NCBI GenBank assembly: GCA_000383735.1
Contig: KB912071.1
Coordinates: 6,161 to 70,160 of the forward strand
Reading direction: 5' to 3'
DNA: 64,000 nucleotides
DNA from: Verrucomicrobia bacterium SCGC AAA164-M04
GTDB taxonomy: Bacteria; Verrucomicrobiota; Verrucomicrobiae; Verrucomicrobiales; Akkermansiaceae
Shown here: piece by piece, positions 1 to 8,900 of the stretch
Layout: each line of letters opens with the position of its first letter
Numbering within the stretch: the stretch's first letter is position 1
Made by a program: the position numbers and the translations under genes
Notes under the pieces: generated by a model
The model's input: the letters and a program-made list of their open reading frames with translations, nothing else
Database searches by the model: none
What the model was told of the DNA's origin: nothing

Positions 1-2477
1 CCGTAAACCCGCGTCTTGAGTTGAAGGCATTTGGCTTCACAACGGAAGACCTAGGTCGAGAAGCTGCTACCCAGTTTTTCAGGGAAGGGCAGACGATTAA
101 GTTAAGCGATTTGGAAACCTCGCTCAAAGGGACCTATTCGGGAAAGACTGGCTTTGAATTCATGCACATCCATAATACGCAGGTCCGTGATTGGATTCGG
201 CGACGGATCGAGGATAAAGTTCACGCGCCACCGATTAGCAACGACGATAGCAAGAAGGCCCTTCGATGGTTGATGGAATCCGAGCTTTTTGAAAGTTTTC
301 TGGGTAAGAAATTCCTAGGGGAGAAAAGGTTCTCTTTAGAGGGGAGTGAAGGACTCCTGATCCTCTTAAACCGCATCCTGGAAGGTTGCCCTTCTTCCGG
401 GATTAAGGAAATAGAAATGGGAATGGCCCACCGGGGACGGTTAAACGTCCTCGCTCACTTCGTAAAGAAGTCTATTTCTACGCTCCTTTATGAGTTCACA
501 CCAAATTATGTACCTGATCTCGTTGCGGGGGACGGGGATGTCAAATATCACCTAGGATACGAAAAAATACGAAAATTAGAAGATGGTGAGGTTCGCGTAA
601 GTCTCGCTGCTAACCCCAGCCATCTTGAAGCAGTCAATCCAGTTGTCGAAGGTAAGGCCCGGGCCCGCCAGCGTATGATTGGAGATGATGGTGCGAAAAC
701 TGACCGGAAAGTAGTTCTTCCTCTTTTGATTCATGGGGATGCCGCTTTCGCGGGGCAGGGGCCAGTTGCTGAGGTTCTTAATCTTTCCCAACTTGGTGGC
801 TACCGAACCGGCGGAACAATTCACTTGGTCGTAAACAATCAGATTGGATTCACAACCATGCCAGAGGATGCTCGTTCTTCTGCTTATGCGACCGACGTCG
901 CCAAGATGATTGAAGCACCTATTTTGCATGTGAATGGTGAGCGCCCGGAAGAATTAATTTGGGCGGCGGAATTCGCTCTCGAATTCCGCCAAATTTGGGG
1001 CCGCGATGTTGTGATCGACATGTATTGCTACCGTCGTCAGGGCCATAACGAGACCGATCAAGCAGCATTCACTCAACCCCACATCTGTCGTAGGATTTCA
1101 GGGCGCAAGACCGTTGGCCAACTTTATCTCGACGAGTTGATTGCCTCCGCAGTTCTTACTGTTCAAGAAGGGCAGGAAATTCACGACGAAATCTGGGATG
1201 GGCTTGACGCTGGGCTCGAAGAGATGCGCAAGAACGAACAGGAAGGGAACCGTAATATTTACACTGGGTCCACTGCAGAGACACAGCCACCGTATTCCCA
1301 TGATCCCATTGTGACTGGGATTCCGTTAGATCGTCTTCAGCATATCGGCAGAGTTCTTACAACGATTCCAGAAGGGTTTCAGCTTCATCCAACGCTTGCT
1401 AAACGCTTTGTGCCACGCCGCGGCGAGGCTTTGGTGAATGGAGGTCCGTTCGACTGGGCCTTTGCAGAGGCCCTCGCTTTTGGCGGCTTATTAACTGAAG
1501 GTTTTCCAGTAAGGCTCTCTGGCCAAGATTGCCGGCGAGGAACCTTTAGTCAGCGCCACGCGGTTTTGTATGATTACGAAACACGAGAGCGTTACGTCCC
1601 TCTGAGCAATCTAAGCGATGAGCAGGAGAAGTTCTGCGTTTATAATAGCCTCCTTTCTGAAGCTGCTGTGCTTGGATTCGATTATGGTTACACTCTAGGT
1701 TGCCCGAAAATGTTAATTATTTGGGAAGCGCAATTTGGTGACTTCGCGAATGGTGCCCAGGTATTAATCGATCAATTTATTTCTTCTGCAGAATCAAAAT
1801 GGCAAACTCCAAGTTCGCTCGTAATGCTTCTTCCTCATGGGTATGAGGGTATGGGTCCAGAGCATTCCAGCGCCCGACTTGAGAGATTTCTGCAACTATG
1901 TGCCGAGAAAAACATGATCGTGGGTAATTTCACAACACCCGCTCAATATTTTCACGCCCTGCGCCGCCAGAAACATTCTCCGACACGAAAGCCCTTAATT
2001 GTGATGACTCCCAAGAGTCTATTGACTAATCCGCGAGCGGTCTCGCAGGTTGAGGACTTCCTTGATGACACTTCATTTCAGGAGGTGCTCCCCGACAATT
2101 ATGGGTTCGAAAAGCCAGAGAACGTCTCCCGTGTCGTATTCTGCTCTGGTAAAGTCTACTACGACATCCTTGCCTATCGGGAAGAAAACGGAATCAAGAA
2201 TGTTGCGATCGTTCGTATCGAGCAGTTATATCCACTCCATATCGAAGCGCTTAAGCAGGCAATCAGTCCATACAGTTCCGCGAAGAAGTTTGTCTGGTGC
2301 CAAGAAGAACCTCTCAATATGGGAGCTTGGAGTTACATCCAGCCCCGACTCAAGAAGGCAACTGGCCGAAGAGCTCGTTATGCGGGCCGCGATCGTGCTT
2401 CAAGTCCTTCTACCGGCTCCAAAGCCGTCCATAAACGCGAGCAAAAGATGCTCTGCGAAGAAGCCTTTTCAGTTTAA
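1..2477 (+). CDS. sucA: 2-oxoglutarate dehydrogenase E1 component (5' partial)
   Basis: This is the thiamine-diphosphate E1 subunit of the 2-oxoglutarate dehydrogenase complex, which decarboxylates 2-oxoglutarate and succinylates the E2 lipoyl group in the TCA cycle. The frame is open at the window edge (first full codon at base 3, reading VNPRLEL), so the true start lies upstream and about 825 residues are visible. The family's HGDAAFAGQG motif (about 733-762), the following VVNNQIGF cofactor segment, YRRQGHNETD and the C-terminal RYAGRDRASSPSTG signature are all present, so the C-terminus is complete. The stop is 7 bases before the E2 start, which points to one sucAB operon. Very confident. 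Confidence 0.95.
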   Translation, partial: VNPRLELKAFGFTTEDLGREAATQFFREGQTIKLSDLETSLKGTYSGKTGFEFMHIHNTQVRDWIRRRIEDKVHAPPISNDDSKKALRWLMESELFESFLGKKFLGEKRFSLEGSEGLLILLNRILEGCPSSGIKEIEMGMAHRGRLNVLAHFVKKSISTLLYEFTPNYVPDLVAGDGDVKYHLGYEKIRKLEDGEVRVSLAANPSHLEAVNPVVEGKARARQRMIGDDGAKTDRKVVLPLLIHGDAAFAGQGPVAEVLNLSQLGGYRTGGTIHLVVNNQIGFTTMPEDARSSAYATDVAKMIEAPILHVNGERPEELIWAAEFALEFRQIWGRDVVIDMYCYRRQGHNETDQAAFTQPHICRRISGRKTVGQLYLDELIASAVLTVQEGQEIHDEIWDGLDAGLEEMRKNEQEGNRNIYTGSTAETQPPYSHDPIVTGIPLDRLQHIGRVLTTIPEGFQLHPTLAKRFVPRRGEALVNGGPFDWAFAEALAFGGLLTEGFPVRLSGQDCRRGTFSQRHAVLYDYETRERYVPLSNLSDEQEKFCVYNSLLSEAAVLGFDYGYTLGCPKMLIIWEAQFGDFANGAQVLIDQFISSAESKWQTPSSLVMLLPHGYEGMGPEHSSARLERFLQLCAEKNMIVGNFTTPAQYFHALRRQKHSPTRKPLIVMTPKSLLTNPRAVSQVEDFLDDTSFQEVLPDNYGFEKPENVSRVVFCSGKVYYDILAYREENGIKNVAIVRIEQLYPLHIEALKQAISPYSSAKKFVWCQEEPLNMGAWSYIQPRLKKATGRRARYAGRDRASSPSTGSKAVHKREQKMLCEEAFSV

Positions 2478-2484
2478 CAGACCA

Positions 2485-3859
2485 ATGTCTCACCAAATAA
2501 AAATCCCACCTGTCGGAGAATCAGTCGTTTCCGCGCTTGTTGCAAGATGGCATATCGCCGATGGGGCAAGTGTCGAAAAGGGGCAAGTTCTTGTCACAGT
2601 TGAGACCGACAAGATTTCGAATGAGCTGGAGGCAGAAGTTGCCGGAAAGATCTCGATCACTATTCCTGAAGGTGAAGAAGTCGAAATTGGGACAGTAATC
2701 GGTTTGATCGACCAAGCTGCTGTGAGGGAGGTCGTTCCTGCCTCAGAACTAGCCCCATCCCCACCGGAGAAATCAGCAGCAGAAACGCTAGGATCTGAGG
2801 GCGAAAAAGTTAATATTACCGTTCCCTCTGCAGGTGAGTCTATCACATCCGCCACCGTGGCAGTTTGGGCGGTATCCAATAACGATTACGTAGACAAAGG
2901 GCAGTCTCTTGTTTCGCTGGATACAGACAAAGTCTCTAGCGAGTTGGAAGCAGAAGTTTCTGGAATCATTACTATCGAAGTGGCCGAAGGCACTGAGGTC
3001 TCGATTGGCGAAAAATTGGGATCTATTGAGATTTCTACAGCCCCGATCTCATCGCCGCTTCAGGCTCCATCGCCCGGGTTGACCAGCGTTGAATCGCCGG
3101 TAACGCAAAACTCATTGCCTACTACATCGAACCCGAATTCGGACGTAGGCAGCGATGAATCGAGGGTGACTCGGAGAAAAATAACCCCTCTTCGTCGTAA
3201 GATTGCCCAGCATTTGGTTAATGCCCAGCAGACGGCTGCTATCCTTACGACTTTTAATGAGGTCGATATGACTGAAGTCATGAAGCTGAGAAAATCGCTT
3301 CAAGAGGAATTTGTTGCTAAGCATGGTGTAAAACTTGGTTTCATGTCTCTTTTTACGAAGGCTGTTGTTCAAGCCCTCAAGGATATTCCTGCCATTAATG
3401 CACGCATCGAAGACGACCAAATTATCGAGAATCATTTTTATGACATTGGGATCGCGATCGGAACCGAAAAGGGTTTAATCGTCCCTGTCGTTAGGGACTG
3501 CGACCAAAAATCTTTTGCAGAAATTGAGAAGGATATCATTGAATACTCTTTCCGATCAAAGGAGGGAAAGATTGAACTTTCAGATCTCTCCGGAGGCGTC
3601 TTCACAATTTCTAACGGCGGTGTTTACGGTTCGCTGTTAAGCACTCCGATCTTGAATCCCCCCCCAAAGTGGGATTCTTGGTATGCACACCATCCAGCAA
3701 CGCCCGATGGCGGTGAACGGCAAAGTAGAGATTCGACCAATGATGTATCTAGCCATGAGTTATGACCATCGTCTTGTTGACGGAAAAGAGGCGGTGAGTT
3801 TCTTGATCCGGATAAAGGATTGCCTAGAAAATCCAACCCGGATGATGCTGGAGATGTAA
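2485..3859 (+). CDS. sucB: 2-oxoglutarate dehydrogenase E2 (dihydrolipoyl succinyltransferase), frameshifted
   Basis: This is the E2 core of the 2-oxoglutarate dehydrogenase complex, which carries the lipoyl arm and transfers succinyl to CoA. It has two tandem lipoyl domains (about residues 1-77 and 108-182, lipoyl lysines in ETDK at K43 and DTDK at K149), a linker rich in Ser, Pro and Thr, and a catalytic domain from about residue 228. I see no peripheral subunit-binding domain between linker and catalytic domain. A run of eight C at 3658-3665 breaks the frame: the uninterrupted frame stops at 3765 with an unrelated tail. Removing one C restores ILNPPQSG and the active-site SYDHRLVDG, ending at the TAA at 3857-3859. 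Start ATG follows the E1 stop. The break could be an indel artefact, slippage or a real mutation. Confidence 0.88.
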
Positions 3860-3910
3860 TTTCGATTCACCCATCGATATTGTGTTGAAAGCTTTATGCG
3901 GAGCTGGGGG

Positions 3911-4411
3911 CTACTCTCGATCTGGCCACAAGAGGTCGTCGTCGGTATAAGGGATTTTGTCTGGGCCAGCTGATCGGAGTTCCAAGAGTTTTCGGGAAAT
4001 CGGGTGGGGGATTAGCGGCGAACCCCAGCGATCTACCAGCTGTCCTTTCCCGTTTAAAGCTGGCCCATTTTTGGCAAGAAAGGACAAATGGTGTGAATTA
4101 CTCCCGTGAAGAAAAAGGACAAGATCTTCATTAGTGGAATAGTCCGCAGTATCCCGGTCTTTGACCAAGAGAAAAACACTATCGATATAACGGGCTATCA
4201 TTTCGAGATCTTCAGCAGCCGAGGTGCTTTCCCCGGCATATCCCGCCAGCATGGTATCCGAGAGAACTGAATCAGGGGGCTCTTCTGAGAAGACGGGATA
4301 GTCACTTTTTTCCGGAGTAACACTCAGCGTTTCAGACTCAGATCCTCTTCGGCTAATCAATACGCCAAGAATGAGGAGGGTCACGCAAGCTCCGAAGATC
4401 CTTGCTTTCAT
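3911..4411 (-). CDS. small secreted or anchored protein with GspG-like C-terminal motif
   Basis: I do not recognise a family over the full 166 residues. An N-terminal hydrophobic segment (residues 4-20, GACVTLLILGVLIS) suggests a signal peptide or single anchor. The C-terminal part reads DRWGSPLIPHPIS followed by LRSAGPDKIPYTDDDL, which resembles the end of type II secretion major pseudopilins (DPWG...Y, then a Ca-binding SxGxDG...DD tail). The N-terminal prepilin cleavage motif of GspG is absent. Its ATG directly abuts the stop codon of the DUF1501 gene, so it is very probably the last gene of the DUF1800-DUF1501 transcript. Confidence 0.7.
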   Translation of the reverse strand: MKARIFGACVTLLILGVLISRRGSESETLSVTPEKSDYPVFSEEPPDSVLSDTMLAGYAGESTSAAEDLEMIARYIDSVFLLVKDRDTADYSTNEDLVLFLHGSNSHHLSFLAKNGPALNGKGQLVDRWGSPLIPHPISRKLLELRSAGPDKIPYTDDDLLWPDRE

Positions 4412-5884
4412 TTAATAGGTATCTGGTTTCAAGAAGCCAATCGGTAAAGTCGAGGGATCGTGGGCTTCGGCATCCCTAACGTCATAAAAATTACTAAGAT
4501 TCGGAAGAATTTGTTCAAAGTTAGTACGTCCCTTTAGCCCGAACCAGAGGAGGAGTTCGGCGACGAGTGCGTCGACCGAAGTTGTCGGAAGGATTCGTCC
4601 GCCACGGCCAACGTCATCAGCCGAATCAAAGGCGAGGCTGGGGTATCGCCCAAGGACTTGTCCACCCGCAACAGGACCACCCATAACAAATTGGTTGCCC
4701 CCCCAAGCGTGGTCCGACCCCGAGCCATTCGACCGAAGAGTACGAGCAAAATCAGACGCCGAAAATGTAATCACAGAATCAGCGAGCCCACAGTTTTCAA
4801 GTCCTTTTTGAAATGCAGTAAGGGCTGGAGTAAGCTCGGCGAGAAGGTTTTGCTGAGGTTGAATGAGCGAGCTGTGGTGATCCCAACCTCCTCGGGAAAC
4901 GAAAATGGTCTGCCGTCTCAATCCAAGTTTAGCGCGGAGCGCGATGGTCTTGAGTGTGGCTAGAAGGTTACGTCCAATCCCGGAATCTGGAAAAACAACC
5001 CCAGAAAAATCTTCCCGAAGTGAGTCAAATTCACCTTGAATAAACTCTTGTTGACCGAGGCTCTGGTCCGTGAGTTCGGCAAAGGCTTTTTCCATCAGGT
5101 TAGCGTAACTCTGCTCCATCATCGACCGAAGCGCGAGATTTTTTAGGGCCGTGGGATGATTGGCTCCACTCTTTTGCGAGAAAGTCAAAGCGCCCCGGCT
5201 GGTCATTACGAATTGCTGGGTATCTCTACCCACCTGAAAAATATTATTACCAGCGAGCGAGATGCTCATTGAGGTTTTTGAGCCCCCATTGGATTGATCG
5301 TGTAGGATGTCAGCGACACGACCTGCCCATCCAGTCAAGTTGACATCCCCTTGTGGTAATGAAGTTTGCCACTGCTCGGCTTGGTCGCTATGGGAAAAGA
5401 GACCACGGGGCCGGGGCTTGACGCGGTCTTTGTATTCGCTCTTCGTCATCGGCTCAATGAGGGTTCCGATATTAGAGATGAAGGAAAGTCTTCGTGTCCC
5501 TTCTGGTGCCCCATTTCCATTAAAGAGCTCTTGCAACCCACCCATAGCAGGGTGAATCGCATATTCTTGCCCGTCACCGTTAGCGGCCTGGCTCAAAGGC
5601 AATAGGGACTGACGAGCGAGAGCGAGGTTGGTGCGAGTTGCTGCATACTCCGCATATCGTGAAGTGTCGTTAGGTATGAGAATGTTATATGAATCAATCC
5701 CACCGTGGAGATAGAGACAAACTAGCGTTTTGCGATCTTCTGAATCAGTTGGTAGATCCGCGGCAACCGCATTATTAGCCATCTTGAGACTCAGAAGAGT
5801 GGACATAATAGAGGTTGATCCCAGAGCTGCACAGGCACTTTCTCCTAGGAAGGAACGACGGGAGAGTTTTTCAAGAGAAGACAT
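4412..5884 (-). CDS. DUF1501 domain-containing protein, Tat-exported
   Basis: The 490-residue protein starts with a twin-arginine signal (LSRRSFLGESACAALG, residues 7-22), so it is probably exported folded by the Tat system. The body matches DUF1501, a family related to the alkaline phosphatase/sulfatase fold and common in Planctomycetes and Verrucomicrobia; recognisable segments are LYLHGGIDSYNILIPN near residue 57 and DHAWGGNQFVMGGPVAGG near residue 390. The biochemical function is not established. It lies 16 bases downstream of the DUF1800 gene; these two families are habitual neighbours and probably act together outside the cytoplasm. Confidence 0.92.
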   Translation of the reverse strand: MSSLEKLSRRSFLGESACAALGSTSIMSTLLSLKMANNAVAADLPTDSEDRKTLVCLYLHGGIDSYNILIPNDTSRYAEYAATRTNLALARQSLLPLSQAANGDGQEYAIHPAMGGLQELFNGNGAPEGTRRLSFISNIGTLIEPMTKSEYKDRVKPRPRGLFSHSDQAEQWQTSLPQGDVNLTGWAGRVADILHDQSNGGSKTSMSISLAGNNIFQVGRDTQQFVMTSRGALTFSQKSGANHPTALKNLALRSMMEQSYANLMEKAFAELTDQSLGQQEFIQGEFDSLREDFSGVVFPDSGIGRNLLATLKTIALRAKLGLRRQTIFVSRGGWDHHSSLIQPQQNLLAELTPALTAFQKGLENCGLADSVITFSASDFARTLRSNGSGSDHAWGGNQFVMGGPVAGGQVLGRYPSLAFDSADDVGRGGRILPTTSVDALVAELLLWFGLKGRTNFEQILPNLSNFYDVRDAEAHDPSTLPIGFLKPDTY

Positions 5885-5900
5885 TTCGGTATCTATAAGT

Positions 5901-8900
5901 CTAGCGTTGCACAGCCCCCTCAGGCGACATCATGGCGAGGTAAAGTGCGAGACGAGCTTTTTCCACTGGGTCAGAGATCGCAGCGTTAGCGAGGTTGGAT
6001 TTAATAATAGACCTAGTCTTGGCCTTCATACCTCCTGCACAAACAACAATATTGAGGTAGTCTAGAAGAGTGTCAGAGTCTTCAAGGTGAGGCATAAAAT
6101 CTTCGTAACTAGGAGCGAAATGGAAGAGGCCATTGATTCGAAAGCCTCGGTCAGCTATCTCCCAAAACCGATTAGGGGTCGATATTAGAGTGTAGGAGTT
6201 AGCGATTTCGAAGGCCGGACCATCGAGGCCTGATTGGCCAAGGCTGCCGGGTGGCGAGTAATCTGGCCGGTAAAAATTAAATACGGTCGGCGAATTCATC
6301 GGCATTTGGAGGGTGTCTTCAAAAAAGTTTCCGTAATCCCACCAGACAAGATTACCAGATCGGTTCATTTTGGTAAGCTTTGCTAGGTGCATTGTGCGGA
6401 TCACAGGCTCCCGAAAAAGTCCGAACCCAGGTGAAGTAGCAACAGCCGGATCACGAGCCTCTGCATCCATTAAAATCGCTTTTACTACCGAGGCAAGATC
6501 ACCCCGCACGCCTTTTCCATTATCGGCAAAGATTGAAGAGATCCGTTCCACATAGGCTGGTGTTGGATTACTAGTCACAAGGAATTGGATCAGTGAGCGA
6601 GAAATGAAGGGAGCACAATTTGGATGCTCAAAAAGATTCCTGATAGCATCACGAATATCCTGTATGCCATTTTCTTTATTTGGAGTTCTCGCAGGAATGA
6701 TGAAATCATTAAGTAGCCTCTTCTCGCCGAAGTCATGTTTGGCGGGGAAGAGCTCCATTGGTACAAGGTGTTCCTTATCCTGTTTAATTTGAATACCCCA
6801 GCCATTGTTGGCGAACCAGAGGCCTGTCATGACTCGAGCTAGCTCGGTGACAGCGTCGTTATCGTAAGTGGGGATCTGATCGCCTTTAGCATCAAGCTTG
6901 TATGTGCCATCTTGGTTAAGTTCCCAGAGGCCAATCGTGAAGAGTTGCATGACTTCTCTCGCGTAATTCTCGTCAGGATAACGATTAAGGGAAGGATCAG
7001 GTGGCAGATTGCCAACATGGGAAAGGTAACGCCCCATGTTGGCATCAAGGGTTACTCCCATCAAGAGGTCGTAGTAGTTGCCGAATGCATAGTCAATGAG
7101 CCTATCATAATAGCGGGAAAGACTGCGGACGTTTTGATCGATGCTTCCATCTTGGCGCGAGATCACAAGAATCTGAGATAAGGCGAAAGCAACCCTCTGC
7201 CGTAACTGATCAGATCCCGAGATTGCAGCACGAGCAAAAGCTGTTTGAAGGTTCTCATCCTCAATTCGTATATCATTATTAGTGCGGTATGTTTTATCGA
7301 CCCGGGCGCCATTCAGGTCATTCTCGATCTCTCTAATGTAGCTTTCATGGTGGGTTTTTGGCTGGGTCTTGATTTGGTCGTCAATCCAGCCCTCAACACC
7401 TTGCCTCCGAACCTCTTCAATCTCAGGCATAGTTGGCCCGAATGAACCTTGAAGTAAAAGACGAGAAGCCTCAGTTCGTGTTGGGGTCGTGACGGCAAGA
7501 CCCGTTGCAAAAGATGCTCGGTTGGCAAATCTTTCTAGAAAAACTGCATGGTCACCAGAGATTGTCCCATCTAGGTTGCCATCTCCGTTGTTATCGTAGG
7601 CTACCGCACGTCCTAGGGAGTTGGATGCTGAAGATTTAGACCCAAGAACATTTTCCTCCCAGTCACTCAAGCCGTCCGAATCGAGATCGCGATCCGAGAC
7701 AGAAACACGAAAAAATTCGCGAGACAAACTCGAGGGGAAAGTGACGTTGAACTCATCTCCATCAATGGTGAGATCGGGGCGAGAGCGCACGAAGCTTTGG
7801 AGGCCATCGGATGAATATACTCGTTGTAATTTTAGGGGTAATCTTGGGAAGCGGATATTGATTGAGTTAGCTATTTCAGAATTTTCAGCGATGACCCGAA
7901 AGTTTGATTTAGAATCAAAAGGGTTGGTGCCAAGTTTAGCTTCATCTTTGTTAGTGAGTCCGTCTCCGTCTTCGTCGTCGGTCGGCTTTAGATCACCTGC
8001 TCCAAAACTTGCCTCCCAGAGATCTGACATACCATTCTTATTCAAGTCCGTAACTCCAATATCCTTCTGACGGTAAAGTGGCGGAATTGAATCAGCTGAG
8101 TTCGGATCCGTGAATTGGGCGGTTTCCTGGGAGTCACTGACACCGTCGCCATCACTATCTTCCTGAGAGGGATTGGTTCCCAAAATTGATTCGAGTAGGT
8201 TTGAAAGACCGTCCGAGTCTTCGTCCGCTGAAGCGTCAGAAGGGTCGTCTGGGGCAAGTCCATGCACGCGTTCAAATGAGTCATTCATCCCATCATTGTC
8301 CGCATCCGCGCAGTGAGAGAGTCCATTGAGGCGTTCGACTGGAGTTGATGAACGGTAGAGCTTTAATCCCTGACTGAGATCTATCTTTGAACTTCCTGAG
8401 TTATCACCGATTCCCCAAACCGCTGATTGATCATACACTGAAGCTACAGCCTCGCATCCAGTAAATTCATGCCAGGCTACCGTAGTGCCCAATTTTTGAT
8501 TAATGATGGAAAAACTAACCTTCCAATCTGTAATTTCGCTTGTATCCCTTAGGGCTTGGAACCGGAAGGTGAGTGGATCAGAAGTGTCACAGGATCCAAA
8601 TCCGGTAAAACCAAGGGCCTTGGTGAGATCTTTTTGGTAATCAGCGTATTGTAGGTTTTTTCCGTTTCGAAGGAAGCTTCCTTGGGCTTGCGTGTTCACA
8701 TAAAAAACAATTTTCTCATCCTGCCGGAAAAGCCTCAATCTAAGTGCGCTGGTTACACCAGCTGTGAGATTATCGACCTTCCAGTCAATAAAGTCCCTAT
8801 TTATTCCACCTCGATCGCTCCGAACTCCGCTACCGTGGTCATTGATAAACTGGAGGTCAGTCAGTTCCCATAAGATTTCGGTTGCGCTGACGAAGACGGG

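Noticed and set aside
2490..2879. Open frame on the minus strand inside sucB
   Set aside because: It is antisense to the lipoyl domains, has low-complexity Ser/Thr/Pro composition typical of a shadow frame, and no family match.
3640..3765. Programmed +1 frameshift in sucB
   Set aside because: No stop-codon slippery site, no downstream pseudoknot visible, and programmed shifts are not known in this family. Indel or slippage in the C run is simpler.
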